A DNA stretch of 64,000 nucleotides from Polytrichum commune (GCA_950295325.1 OX485804.1:42332429-42396428), one strand, 5' to 3'. Shown: positions 45,369 through 58,438, counted from the first letter of the stretch. Program-made: numbers and translations. Notes: generated by a model not told the origin, from the sequence alone.

Positions 45369-46009
45369 CCAAGTAGCATAGCATTGATATAAAATGATGA
45401 ACAAATAAACTGTAATAAATTTTCCATGTGTTTTGCAATGTTTTCAATGTTTTCCAGCGGGGTTCGCGTGTCCTAGAACATAACAATGTCAGAATACCAA
45501 AAGTAATGGAACATCCCAAATTCAAGTTTATATCATTTACTGCTAGCATGTAAATCCAATCACCATGGAAAATGAGGTGAGGCTAGCTACATACATTACT
45601 TAAATTGTGTTAACACCATGTGATGTAAGCTTTTCCCCCATTTCCTAGAAGATGTCTACTTTTATATGTTTGTAAAGGATGTTGCGTTATTTTTGGAAGT
45701 CACTGTAAATGCTAAATTCGTATCAGTAGTCTTGTGTGAAGCAGACAATAACATTGCCGAGCACGACATCGAAAACATGATTCCAATTCTAACTTACTCG
45801 CAATTGCCACGTCCGAGGGGTCATCTACTGAAGCGGACAAAGACCGTACACCAGAGAACAATTTGGCCACCTTTTGAGTGGAAATAAGTAGGAAAGTTAC
45901 ATATTGCCTCCCAGGTCGAGAAATGACCAAATTCATTGTCATGAGCCGGCATTTATATCCATCTATCTGCTTAGTTTCGTAGTACTATGCTAAATATTGT
46001 GTTTACTGT
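45369..46009. other. Intergenic
   Basis: An ORF of 73 codons at 45666-45887 has no recognised motif. Nothing else seen. Confidence 0.45.
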
Positions 46010-46350
46010 CATGTGATATTTCATGTCACTGTGATTACTTTTCTAATGACACTTCTCGTGAACAAGTTTACGAGTGTTGTCATCCTCAGTCACGTTTCTG
46101 TGATGAAATACTTGCAAGATTTGGTATATTTTGCATCCTAACATTTTTGTATTGAAGTTTTGTCATGAATGATTGAAAATTGGAGGAAAATTCACTTTGT
46201 AACTGATAATACTTGCAACATTGTAAATCTATAATGCCCACTTTTTTTTTTACAAGAAATGGCAAAAACAATCATGTTAGCTTTACAGTTATTGCGGTGG
46301 CACTACACGGGCAGTTTACAATTAGAATTGAGCAAGACAAATCGTATTGG
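46010..46350 (+). repeat. Dispersed repeat, direct partner of 1-330
   Basis: Blocks aatgacacttc, caagtttac, tgttgtcatcc, acaacattgtaaatctata-like and gagcaagacaaat correspond to the reverse complement of 1-330. No coding motif. Confidence 0.7.
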
Positions 46351-49300
46351 TGACACTAAATACAATATTTAGTATAGTTGTTGGCATTATTATTGACTTT
46401 GAACAATTGAGTTGACATTGTTTGGGATAATATGACATGTTTTTGAAATGAAATACTTGAAGATTATCATTGCTTGGGGATATGACTTGAATGCTTCATG
46501 TCATGACCATTCATGGTGCTCCAGATTGGCGTACCAAATGATCGTTTGGTTATAGTGTTGCTATGTTGATGTTGGAACTTTGTAATTCGATTGGGAACCA
46601 TAACACATTCTGAAGGAGAAATATTGAAGCAACATCAAATTGTTTAATGGAAATGAATAGAAAATACATGTCATGGATCACCCTTGTGTGTGTTAATTTT
46701 GAAGAAAACATATAGAGACTTGGAAGATTCTTCATCCTTGGATATAGACTCGGGCTCGTCTACAAACCCAAACTACATAATTGAAAGGATAAGTTTACAC
46801 ATATTTGGATTGTGCATAATTTTAAATTGTGTTTGTTCAACCCACACCTCCACCACAATCAATGCAACTTCAAGAGATTTAAAATCCAAAACATGAGGTA
46901 GTGGATTACACTTGGAAAAATCATGTCCTCAACGACCACTATGGCTACCAATTTAGCTACATGCATCATGTATATCCACATTCTTTAACAAACGCTTGAT
47001 TCATTTCATATTAATGAATGCGATAGCATTTGTGAAGAGCCACAATCTAACTTCTCGAGCTTTTGGTGTGTCAATGCGTGCCTTTTTTTGTCGTATTTGA
47101 ATAAGTATCATGTAGAGCCCATTCATTGTAGATTTTTATCTTTTGAGCCCTAGTCATGTGTGAGGACGTATTTGTGGTTGCAAGTCAAAAGAATTCTAGG
47201 CAGGCATTTGCATGTGAAGGCACATCCGATATTGCTCAAGTCAATATACCCATCGCGGTCTATTGTGGGCAACTTACGGGTCATCGCTAATTGATTCGAC
47301 TATCCAAACGTGGTATGAAGATGGAATCCCCTGTGTCGAAAGTGGACAAAAAAGGTCAAATTTAAAGTCGATTTCTTTTTGGTCTACTTGGAAGCAGTAG
47401 TCATAATAGAATTTGGAATCACCAAACACCATTGTTACTTAATTTTACTGCAGTAAAGTCATGTGTAGAATATTATACAATCAATATATACTGTGTCCAT
47501 CTCTGTCTTGGAATGTGTCGTTCAAAGCAAGTGACCAATTTTCTTCCTTTTCTTTTCTCCAAAAGCCTTATACTTTGCTATGGTTACACGTGCAAAAGCA
47601 ATGTATGCTGATATTTGCCCTCTCAGCACAAGTCTAGAGCACTTTAATTATTATATATTTGGGGGGGGGGGGGGGGAGTGAGGGGAGTGGGGAGTGGCTT
47701 ATGTTGTGGCTTTTGAGTCGTTATCAATTTATAGGTAGTGCACGGTGTAACAATTTTCGAGCACATAATCCATTTTCTTTTAAGCACATGTCTTTTTGGA
47801 GTCTAATTACAAATCCATAATTAATTAGACATCATCCAAACATAAGTGTATGAGTAAGAGAAGTGACAGAATTAGAGTCGGTTACATAATCTTTAAAATG
47901 GAAATACGTAGTTGAGATACACGTTGTTGTGCACATGGAGGCTCAAACAGGGGTTAAAGAAACAATAGGTGATACATGTGGACACTTTGATTACTTACAT
48001 TGGTATGTGCAAACAGGTTGCCTTCGCGAATAGGTTGTCTCTTCATCCACACAAATTACCTCCGGTCAGAATCACATCACAAAAACGTACAGTGTTATTT
48101 ATTCATCCCTATAGCAACCGCACTAGAAAAACCAAGTCATGTATTTTGGTAGTTAAATATTCAACATAGTGTGGACCATTGATAAATCAGCGTGGGGCAA
48201 ACTGATTGCACATACTAGTGTAGTTGAAGCACGTTCAATCTCTTTTTGACCTCTCCACCACATTGCTTAGCTGATGAGTTATGTTCACCAAACCCAACAA
48301 TAGATTCGAGTATAAAGACTCCGGATGCCGGAATCCCATTGCTTCATATTGAATTTGAAGTCAAGACAATTGAACACAACTCATCAATAGAACAATTGTT
48401 ATGTTTGTAGGGAGAGACAAGAAGTATGGCAAACGAGCAGACCTAATCTCTCGCCCATCCAACATGAAACGCCTGAAATAGTGTTCATCATGGAGTTAAT
48501 TTATTTTTAGTAGAGGATTTGACTCCGGAATCGCCACTCACCAAGTCGAGCATTGCAAACCAGCTCAGAGTATTTGTGGCTTGGTGACGTACAGAATGAA
48601 ACAAAATTTGTTTGCCTTATGTGGAAAGGGCTCCCGGCCCCTCATAATCTATAAAGGCATTCCTATCTATCTCCGCCAGATTTCGGCAATTCCCTCATCC
48701 GCAAAAGTTGCAGACGGTTAGTAGTTAATCTAGGGTATCACAAACAACTTTGAATGATATGAGTTACACATCACAGTAAGTTTGTTCGTTGGCATCATGC
48801 AAAGGTGAAGGTGGGATGAGTTGACTCTGAAAGAACACACAAGCAAAAAATAACCGGGAGGCATGCACGCACCTCACCTTTATCATTGACTTTGCGAAAA
48901 GAATTGGCATGTCACAGCCTTTTTTCTTTATGTGAGAGGGGCTCTGAAGTAAATCAACTGTACTGAATCATGATAATTATTGCAGGGTGCGTGTGGCATG
49001 TCTTATGATCCAATCGGAAGTTGAATATCTTTCCCGCCCTTTAATATGACACGTTTGGTTCAATGAATGGGGAATATCCGCTGCTAGTTACAGATGAACC
49101 GGCTGAGTCTACAAAATAACTGGTTGAAGTTCAAGACTTCAGGAGAGTTACCGACCGTTCTGGAGGAATCGATGGAATATTCCTCACAATTCGTAAAGCA
49201 AAACCGAAAGATCTCAACATGCAACCAGTTGGACTTGGAAACACTAGGATCTTGACTGGTTGCGCCCAAAAATCTCCACGCAGCCTGGTTTGGTTGTGCA

Positions 49301-49409
49301 AGAAAGTGTCGTATTATCCAAATGTCATGTTCTTAGATTTAATAATAATTGAGCATACTAATGGGCTTTCATGATGCTTGAGTATTGGTGTTGGCTGGTC
49401 ATCCACATC
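46351..49409. other. Intergenic
   Basis: About 3 kb with no recognised gene. Contains a G16 run (47661-47676). Short ORFs at 46684-46896 and 47969-48169 have no motifs. Confidence 0.45.
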
Positions 49410-50310
49410 ATTCCCCTATATTGGCTTTTCATTCAAATTTAAACCCAAATAGATTTCTCTACCCCTTGCCAAATCCACCAACTCAGCCATGTTGTACTTT
49501 GCATTAACAATTTCCTCTCCTGCCAATTGCACATATTCATCACTAGGCACTTCTTCACTTCCAAGATTCAAAGAGGAAACAAGACTTGCCAATTCAATCG
49601 TTGCTTCCTTCATTCTCGATTTCTCACATTCATGATCCATGGCAAAATCGACACTTCAGTGTGCAAGTGAAATCTTGGACATCCTCCAATTGTTTCGTAT
49701 GATTTGGGATTCATCTCTCTTCGCACTTGAGAGCACCACGTAATAGCATGCCTTACATTAGGCACTATATTCCTAAGTCTTGGTGAGTAGTAGAAGAATC
49801 AAATTGAGAAAGAACCCATTCTAAAAGCTTCTTCTTAAACTGAACTTTGAGTGAAGCAATTATTCCTTGATCCAAGGGTTGTACCACACTTGTAACATTA
49901 GGTGGTAAGAAAGCAATAGTAATATTGCTCAACTCCAAGGTTGAAAACCAAATGGTTCACTCCTACCAACATGCTCAAGGGAATGAGTAACATATTTGTC
50001 CATAATTAAAAGTACCTTCTGCTTTTGAGATTTGATATGTACATGGGGGCTCATTATCCAACTCTCAAATACATTTGATGTCATCCATGCCATCTGGTTT
50101 GCAAACCAACACACATAATTTGTTGGCAACCACCTTCCAAAGCATCTTGGGCGTAGAGATTTTGTACATAATCACATGTTTTAACTTGTTAGTGCATGTC
50201 GTGTTTATAGCAAGCGCAAGAGTGAGATGGGCCTATTGAATTTTGCACCCACAAACTTTCTCTTGCAATATGTTGTTTGGTTGGGCATTGTAAAATAAAT
50301 ATAAATTGAG
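49410..50310 (-). pseudogene. Pogo/Tigger-type DDE transposase, C-terminal remnant
   Basis: Read on the minus strand, with frameshifts joined by motif order only: an upstream part with PRCFGRWLPTNYVCW and WMTSNVFESWI (50129-50040), then KVLLIMDKYVTHSLEH, then FLPPNVTSVVQPLDQGI (49861-49920), then FKKKLLEWVLSQF. The 74-codon tail (49416-49640) ends near LGLNLNEKP. The LLIMD and LPPN(V/T)TS..QPLDQG motifs are typical of the DDE_1 domain of Tigger-type transposases. The N-terminal DNA-binding domain is not seen. It is broken by several stops and frameshifts. Confidence 0.82.
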
Positions 50311-51753
50311 TTAATCCATTGATGAAATCACCATATACTCCTTGTTCCCAAGGTAAATCCAATCACGGGTCCCACCGCTTGCACACAAAAATTATTTATG
50401 TTATATGACAAATTGGGCTTGAAAATGTCGTATTACGAGCGTTGTAGTCATATATAAGGGTAAATTAACACTAAAAAGTTTGATCAAAGGAAAATGCGTC
50501 GTATTATCAAGGTTAGATTGTATATACTTGGTGACGGGTGTAACCAAATACCTTCACCTTGAGCCTTAGCTAAAGATTGGCTGACATTTGAAGAGTTAAC
50601 GTATAGTTAACTTAAGGCCCATCCCTGCATGGCTTTACCAATTAACGGAAGTCTTTCCTAAATGCCAAGTAAAGCTCTCTTGGTTATAGTGGAGGCACAT
50701 GGATGCGTTTTTTAAATGAACTTTTAGGCTAAGCTAAAGTCAAGTGGGAAGGGTGCATAAGGTCCACTTCACATACAAGCCAAGAGCCGTGCATCATGAC
50801 TATAGAATTATGAGAGCCCAAAAAGAAGTGTCCTAAGGCTGTCCCAAGACACTTCCAAAATTATGTAGTATGGTCACGGGTTCTCAAGTACAATGTGAAG
50901 TCATATGTGACCGGGCCCTGAACCAAATGCTATTTTATCAACTTTCTATTAATGCAAGGTCCTCATACATGATCAAATATAATAAATCAACGATTGAGAG
51001 GTTTATGAGTGCCACGGTCTCCTGGTTTTATGTTAGGCCTACCTACAAGATGTGGTTTTGAAAAATAGTCAAAATGACATTGAAACCATTTGATGCCACA
51101 TAGGAATCCACGTAGACTTCACATCCATCTTGCACTCACTTACTCCGTTGGTCCCTCAAGCATAGTTTTAAGCGAAGTTAGACCAGGAGAACCTATGTAT
51201 TCAATTAAGAAATCAACAAACATGCACTTTTGATAACCATGACTAAATAAGGGGAGATCTGATTTTCAATCTGAGTTTTGCAAATGTTTCATCATAGATT
51301 TGCTAATACAACATGAGTTTTGTTGTTTAAATCTAATTGATAGGAATTGGAGTGCATGAAAAACAAACCAATTAACAAGCAAATATTTAGGGGCAACAAA
51401 GGGTTGAAGGAGTAATCAACCAAAAATGGACGGCATGTATTTTTGGAAGTAACTTTAGAGGTATTCAAAATGTCTTCTTTGAATTGAATTATTTAACACA
51501 TCTAGCTATTAATGTTCCACATTGCCGCCATGGAAGGTGGGCTCTTCAATGGACTCCTAAATGACATGCGTGGGTGACTATGAATCACAACCCCTATATA
51601 CGAAAATTTTATGGAGGAAAGAAAATTCATAGATACTAATGGTGTGCCAAATAATATACTCATGCATTTATACTAAGGTTTTCAACTTAATGCAATAAAT
51701 GCCTCCACTACATACACACAATATAATTTTATAATATATGAAATAAATAGGCC
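50311..51753. other. Intergenic with dispersed repeats
   Basis: About 50560-50800 is an inverted, diverged partner of 23690-24250. About 51195-51365 matches 36005-36170. No gene recognised. Confidence 0.5.
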
Positions 51754-52136
51754 TTACAATATACATATGCAACCAACTTTTACTTTCCAATGAGAAAAAT
51801 TATGCAAGATTTTTTCATCCATAGGATATAACTTGTGATAATCCGACCTTAGAACACACATCATTGAAGCTAGGGCGGTATTAACATCTAGATTTACCAT
51901 CATGTGATTAGTTAGGTCATAAGTCCGCTGGGACATGTTTTGTTTATGACACCAACATGACCTGCCTCCATTTGTGAAGGGTTCACTATTGGAACAATAA
52001 ATTCTTTATATTCTACCCATCTATTTCCAAATTTTTGGCACATTCTATTAACCTTTCCATTATAGCAAGTCTCAACAATAAAAGGTATTGTAGATTTAAA
52101 TGGTCTTCCATAGCCATGGTGCAATCCAAAAAGCAT
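51754..52136 (-). pseudogene. Decayed unrecognised protein, family U copy 2
   Basis: On the minus strand the frame 51912-52136 has KVNRMCQKFGNRWVEYKEFIVP and VNPSQMEAGHVGV. After a frameshift, 51754-51936 continues with TYDLTNHMMVNLDVNTALA and a C-terminal stretch rich in Lys and His. It aligns with 21700-22100 at the WVEYK, NPSxMExGxxxx and TYDLT phrases. I do not recognise the family. It is probably a transposon-borne gene, inferred from its repetition and decay. Confidence 0.55.
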
Positions 52137-52430
52137 AATTGAGGGGAGCTAAATAACACTTGAAGAACCTCCAATTTTGAAAAACAAGGAACACAAAAAA
52201 CAAACCCTAACTAGAATGGACTAGGTAGTCATTAAAGATGTCAACCTCAAAATGATTAATAACTTCAGTTGTACACACTGGAGAAGAACAATACCTAACC
52301 CCCCTTTTATGTATACCATGTACTGTGATGTCACAAATAATATCTCTTCTTACACTCACGTTGATTTGTATGTAGTATGAAGAGTCCATCCCCCAGATCC
52401 ACCACAACTATGATCAAGGGCAAAACGCCC

Positions 52431-52480
52431 CTCTCTCTCTCTCTCTCTCCCTCTCCCTCTCCCTCTCCTTCCCTCTCTTC
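52431..52480. repeat. (CT)n microsatellite
   Basis: A run of CT grading into CCCTCT repeats. Confidence 0.95.
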
Positions 52481-53878
52481 GTCCACACTGCCTCTAGCAT
52501 ATGGTTCTTAAATTCAAATAGCAACGTCTTCTCTGGGGTTTGGAGAGCTTAAACATTGAATATTTTCTTTGCTAAATATCTTATCAATAAAGAAATCAAC
52601 AAGGTCTTAAGCTTGATATCTTGTGCCATTGCCCCACATATTACAAAACACATAGACTTAATCAATCAAAACACATTTCACCTGTTTTTTATTTGTAATA
52701 TATTATCTTTTTTTGAAAATAGCATATCTATAGATTTTTCTTGCGATATTCATGTGATTGATCTCTCAATTCCAACCAAGCATATTTAATCCAAAAATCT
52801 CTCTTCATAACTATCTTTTGTATGTCAACTCCAAACTACATCACCAACTTACATCTTACACCTATATATATATATGTATATATAAACACCTCCACATGTT
52901 TTGGGGTTAGACACGATTTTCTGCAATCTCACGTTAAACTTTCAAATACAACACAACATATGCATTTGATATGTAATATCATACTAGATCTAGGCCATTT
53001 ATAAGAAGTGAACACAACTCATCTACTTAACAATGTTATCTCAAGACCCAATGATTTGGATAGTTAGTCATTGCAACTCATTTCATATTAAACATGAGTC
53101 CAAGAGTCTTCTCTATCATACTGAAAGCACCCCATGTTGGGTTTTAGCTCTACATCCCCAAATTACCATAAAGGGGCCCTAAACCATAAGTTTTCCCTTT
53201 TGGCAAAAGGATTGTCATAATAATGTCATGAACACATATAATAAGTTACACCTATCTTGAAGTTTGAGCACTGTGCACCACATTAAATTGCATGATATAA
53301 AGTTCACAAAAAAATATACGATATTATTGCTTATGTGTGAAGTCTTGATGCCACCTCACAACCACATGTTTTGAAGAATCTGACGTCATTTAGAGGCGGA
53401 CATAGTACTAGGAAAATTATAACAAACATAAATGATATCCTTAAAATCTTGGGCCAGGGAGGCTAGAGTTTCACCTATGATCTTGAGTATGTATTGGTTC
53501 ATGAAATGCTAAAGGGTCCGGAACCTAGCTCATGCGGGGCTATCTTTAGCAATATGGGCATGAGCATTGACAACATCTAAGCTCGTTACCAACTAAGCAC
53601 ATTTCCAGCCAATGTTTCCGACTCATGTTCCTGATAGCACGTTCCCGACATACCTAGCAGACCAACGGACTTTGGATTAAATTTGTTTGTTTTTTGCATT
53701 TTTTTATTGGTTTAGAGTTTAACTAGTTTGTCAATTCAAACCATCACAAATCATACCATTTGTCTCATCTTTAAGCATACATTATGTGCCCTTCCTAGAT
53801 TTCAATGACAATTTGGGAATGGACACAAATGATGAAAGTTTGCTAAAGTTAGAGGAATATATTTAGATAGTCCACATC
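52481..53878. other. Intergenic
   Basis: AT-rich, no recognised gene. It may include an unrecognisable N-terminal part of the Harbinger remnant at its right end. Confidence 0.4.
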
Positions 53879-54435
53879 ATGATGATGGTTTCTTACAACA
53901 CTTACGACATGTTTAATGCTAACGGACTGGAGGATGGAGGCCAAACAACTGTCAACACCAACAAGGGGGTTGCAAACATCCTTAGTCATATACGCGAGGT
54001 GCCTCCATTGTTTAAGGTGTTACAATCCTTCGTCACTTCAACTTCTATAGGGCACTCGCATGCACACTTCACTCATGGTGGTGGATGCTTTGAATACTTG
54101 CTTGGAGATCCCAACTACATTGGTGAGAATATGTTTATTATGCGGAGACTTAGCAATGTAGAGAAGCCACCAAATATAGATGATAGAGCACTCATGGCAT
54201 ACAACAAAATGCATGTCGGCTACCGTGTGAGAGTGGAATGGGTCATTAATGGGTTGAAGTGTAAGTTATGATGGCTCGTGAAATGGTTTGATACCACCAA
54301 ACCTCAAATACAACCATTTGTTTAGAGCCGCACCCATCTTAGCGAATTTTATGGATTGGCATATAATGAATTTCTCCCACAATGTTGTGGGTGACCACCT
54401 TGAGCCCGTAGATGATTGTGGTTGGAAGGGAGATT
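53879..54435 (+). pseudogene. PIF/Harbinger transposase C-terminal remnant (DDE_Tnp_4)
   Basis: The open part (53879-54271) has CFEYLLGDPNYIGENMFIMRRL, where the Asp at 54107-54109 fits the second catalytic acid. It then has AYNKMHVGYRVRVEWVINGLK, where the Glu at 54236-54238 fits the third, with 42 residues between. A stop and frameshift near 54270-54310 follow; in the next frame the text continues YNHLFRAAPILANFM and NFSHNVVGDHLEP, the usual C-terminus of plant Harbinger transposases. The first catalytic Asp and the HTH part are missing or unrecognisable. Confidence 0.85.
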
Positions 54436-56145
54436 GTTGAGTATGTCTAGATCTAATGCTTCTAATTGCGGATAATTAATATGCATACAAACATTCAATT
54501 GTGAGTATTTTTATTTGGAAGCAATCGTTTGCATATGATTGAAATGCCAATGCCTACAAGATTCTTGTACATGGATTGCAATGCACTAAGTTTTGAACTT
54601 TCATTTTGCATGTAATCGATTGATTTCCTAGTCCACCTTGCATTAAATACACATGCCTACTTGGGAGATAAGCTACAATATCAATATTTTCATGTCCCAT
54701 AACTTAGATTCAAAGGCCATCATTGACCTCATATTTGCACATGTAAGGACAAATCAAGTTGTCTAGATTTCCATGTTGCACACCCTACATTCGATCCAAA
54801 TTCACATATGAGGACACACAACATGATAAGTATGAATATTGGTTGAAGTGTAGGTTTCATTGGAATCCAAAGGGTCCTTTGAATGTTTTCTCACTCCACA
54901 AGCAATATCAAATATCTTCAAGTAATTACTAACAAATTCACCACTCTCTTTTCCCCTCTTTCAAAATCACTCCCATCTCAACTGCTTGCTTATTGTTGAA
55001 GATTTCAACACTTGTTGCTTTGGAATTGTTAATCTTATGTGTGGCCGCCAATAGGTTGTGTCTAGCCTCACTAGAACCTTCCAATATCGTTGTCATTGCA
55101 ACCATGCTCTTAGCCATGAGCCGTCAAACACTCACCTTTTGTCAAAGGCTTACAACTACCACTTACTTTCTCGGAATTAACGATAGACACTTTATCCTTG
55201 TCGGTTTGTGCCATTGTGGATGTAACATGTAGGGATGTTGTCAGGTCCGTCGATATGGGAGATGGAATATTGGCGGTCCTTTGGGCCAGTGGCTTCCATG
55301 TTCCCTCAAGGATATCATGCCTATTTGTCAAGATGTTCATGCACGCATACTAGTCGATATTCTTTAATTGTTCCAACACCTCATTGCTTTGCAAGCAAGC
55401 ATTTAAACCTCCGTTTAAATGTGACCTTCTAGTCTTCACTTCTTTCATGCATTTTCCCTAAGTTGTTTTTTCTATGTCTCGTCTTGCAAGGTGTTGTCAA
55501 GATAAGCATGCATATAGATTGCATATACCTTCTTCCAAACTGCATATGGTATAACTTAAGTGACCTTATTTCTTCCATTTGAACATTGTTTAAAGTGTAT
55601 GTTATAAGTGTTCACTAACATTGCTAGTTGTTGCGACTCTATGATAGCCCTAAGATTCTTGGATGCACATGTTGTAGTGTCAAAATGTAACAGGGTTAAT
55701 GATGCACCTCTCCTTGCTAGTGGCCTTGAGGATCCACATGGAGGAATCGGCATGATGACCCAATCATCCTCTACCATGTCAATTGATGTGATTCCCAAAC
55801 CCTTTGCAACCCACGGACCCTCTTGCTCCAACATCAAGTTGTCCAATTAAATCATTATGTCCTCGTTAGTGAACTCAACTTTAGAGTGTAAGGTTGGACC
55901 ATGCATCAAGTTTTCTGAATGTAATGTTTTCATAGGGCAATTGCGACAACCCTCTCCACTTCATATGTGAACAATAAAGTCATAACATTCTTCCATGCTA
56001 ATTACAACATAAAAACACATAAAAAAAACAACAAATGCCGCAATAAATCAACTTAGTTAAACTTTTTGCGTTGTTTTTCCATTGCATTATTTGTAGGTTA
56101 GAATGTGCCCACTCCACACATTCTCTCTCGGATCAATCTCGTTTG
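54436..56145. other. Unassigned region with minus-strand ORFs
   Basis: Open frames at 55110-55340 and 55556-55846 on the minus strand have no recognised motif. They may belong to the same decayed gene as the next two entries. Confidence 0.3.
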
Positions 56146-56610
56146 CTAGTTCATCCTTGAGGGTTTTTTGAAGAAGATGTGCAAATCCTCATACTTTCTC
56201 ACGAAGTAGTCTTTAATATCCAGCCCTTTGATTACCATATGGAGAACCCTAAAACTCTCCCATGTTTCAAGCTCTTTGCAAGTTAATTCATTCCATCCTA
56301 GTTTGCAACATGTGAAGTCAAAGTATTGATGTTTAAGTTGTCTTTCATGCGCATAGTTGAACCCTTCAACTCCCAACCGTTCTTCCCATGAGCTTGCAAT
56401 TCCTACCCTAATGGTCCAATAGAAGTCGTCGTATGTTAACAACTCTTTCACAACCTTCTCCACAACACTCCTTGTGTGCTCGGTGTACGAATTCCAATCA
56501 ATTGGTGGCACCTCATAGACACCATACACTCCCTCGAATGTGGGCCTAATTGCTATCGCGTCTTTAGGTGAGTACGTCCATTTCTCCAACACCCTACAGT
56601 CAAAAGTCAT
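56146..56610 (-). other. Unassigned ORF of 154 codons
   Basis: An open frame with many Trp, Tyr, Glu and Lys residues and protein-like composition (for example KELLTYDDFYWTIRVGI). I recognise no family. It may be an exon or remnant of a transposon gene together with 57556-57876. Confidence 0.35.
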
Positions 56611-57555
56611 GTTTGCTTAATATATGTTGAACATGCCTTATTAGCAAGTAATGTAGAGCTAGGGTAGAGGGTGCTTAAACCAACAATTTAAGCTATTGCA
56701 CATACATATGGTTATGTGGTTGATTTGAAAAAATCAGATTAGCACTTGGGCTACATATAGGTATAAAGAAAATTAATAATCCTCGCATGACTATTTGATG
56801 AATATTCAAAGTGAAAACCACTAGCTTTCTTAAATCAATCCATAAGCCCCATGTATGACGACCTCACATATGATGAGGATCCCCACCTTCATTGCCTAGA
56901 ACCAAAACAACATATTTGGGTATTAGACCCAAGCTAGATCAAAGCCCAAAATGGCCACCTCCATGATCCCACCCATATCAATTGTATAACCATCTCCTTG
57001 CATCCGGGTACCAACCCCCTTTGTACCCATAATCAACCCCTTGTGGCTTTGTGGGCCTATCTCCTTGGTTTTGTGGGCTTGAACTATCCCCCCACCCCCC
57101 ACCCCCATGAATAGAATGCCTAGAATAGGTATTGACATGCCACCCTAAACTCATCTTGAACCAACCCGAGATAGAGTGGAGCCCGTTACCTGCCCTATAT
57201 GAAGGTAGTGGAGGCCGGTAGCAGTAGTGCCACTAATGACACCTAAACCCGTCACTCTGTGGGCCCATGCACTCCTTTTCCATGGGGAACAATTCAAGGT
57301 TGTAGGGTGTTGGTGATTGCAAGGAGTTTATAGGTGTTGCTTTTGGGTGGGGTTTTGGTTTTTGTCCCTCTACCTTGCATCCAAAATGTTACAAGTACTA
57401 CTCACCTTGAACTATCATGCTAAGCTTCTCAGGTGACCTAAACAATTCCGTCTTGGCTGGGAAGCGCATACAAACCACACCCTAGGCATTGGCGCCAAAA
57501 TCATCATATTTTGCCTCCTTCGGGGTATTTTTGAGTGCAACCAACTCCTTAAGGC

Positions 57556-57876
57556 TCAAGTTGGGGATGGGGTGACAAGTGGACACAAGGACAAGTTGGG
57601 AGGACAAACGACCAATGTCTTGAAAGCTTCAAGGTATCGATTATATTTTGTCCACACTTTGTTCTCAAGCCAAACTTTGTGTCTACGCCCACTAAAAACT
57701 TGCAACGTGTGTTTGATCACATGGAATGATGCATAATTGGGTGTGGAGAAAACAAACCATCTCCACTCATAGTTAATTCCGTGAAGTACGTCACATGAGA
57801 TGACGTCATTAGTGACAACTCTAACAAGTGGATCACAAGATTGCCAAAGGTGTGGGAGAATATGTTGCAACCCCAA
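57556..57876 (-). other. Unassigned ORF of 106 codons
   Basis: The frame contains KVWLENKVWTKYNRYLEAFK and protein-like composition. A frame just downstream on the same strand continues with further protein-like text, suggesting a decayed longer gene on the minus strand. Confidence 0.3.
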
Positions 57877-58438
57877 GTCGTTGGGTAATCCACATATGTA
57901 AGCAACTTCATGGTCCTCAAGGGTGTATGTCCATGCGGGGCATAGACGAGCAAGTCAAAGTTCCAAGACATTCCGATCCCAACAAACATGTGTCAAGTTA
58001 TCATCCATTTGCCATGAAGTATATTCATCCACACATTGAAGTCATATCAACATGGACTCGTGCAATTGAGTGAACACAATATGAAAGCATGCATTCAAAT
58101 CAAAATGTACATGCACGCATCAAAGTTGCATGTGGACATGTATGCAATTCACCTCATCATGTTCAAAGTAAAATGATAAATACACTTGGTATTCAATCTA
58201 TAATAAAAATTGCACATGGAGCTTCGTACATGGGTGATGATGTCTACCAATATACTGCTTATTACTACTCTACGCTTATATGCTAAACCTCAATACCGTA
58301 CTACATAGTTGATAAAACGCAAGAAAGAGGGTGTTGGAATTATAGTTGCCACTACCCACAACATGCACATGCAAGATATGGGTTAGAAACATTGGGCAAT
58401 AATCACTTGCAATCTAATTTTTGCTACGCCATCATACA

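Noticed and set aside
48480-48960. Possible LTR or conserved intergenic motif around ggctcccggcccctcat
   Set aside because: The text felt familiar from plant repeats, but I could find no second copy, coding domain or LTR boundary in the window.
53879-54271. Functional host gene of 130 codons
   Set aside because: The motifs are those of a Harbinger transposase C-terminus and the homology continues past the stop in another frame, so it is a broken transposase.
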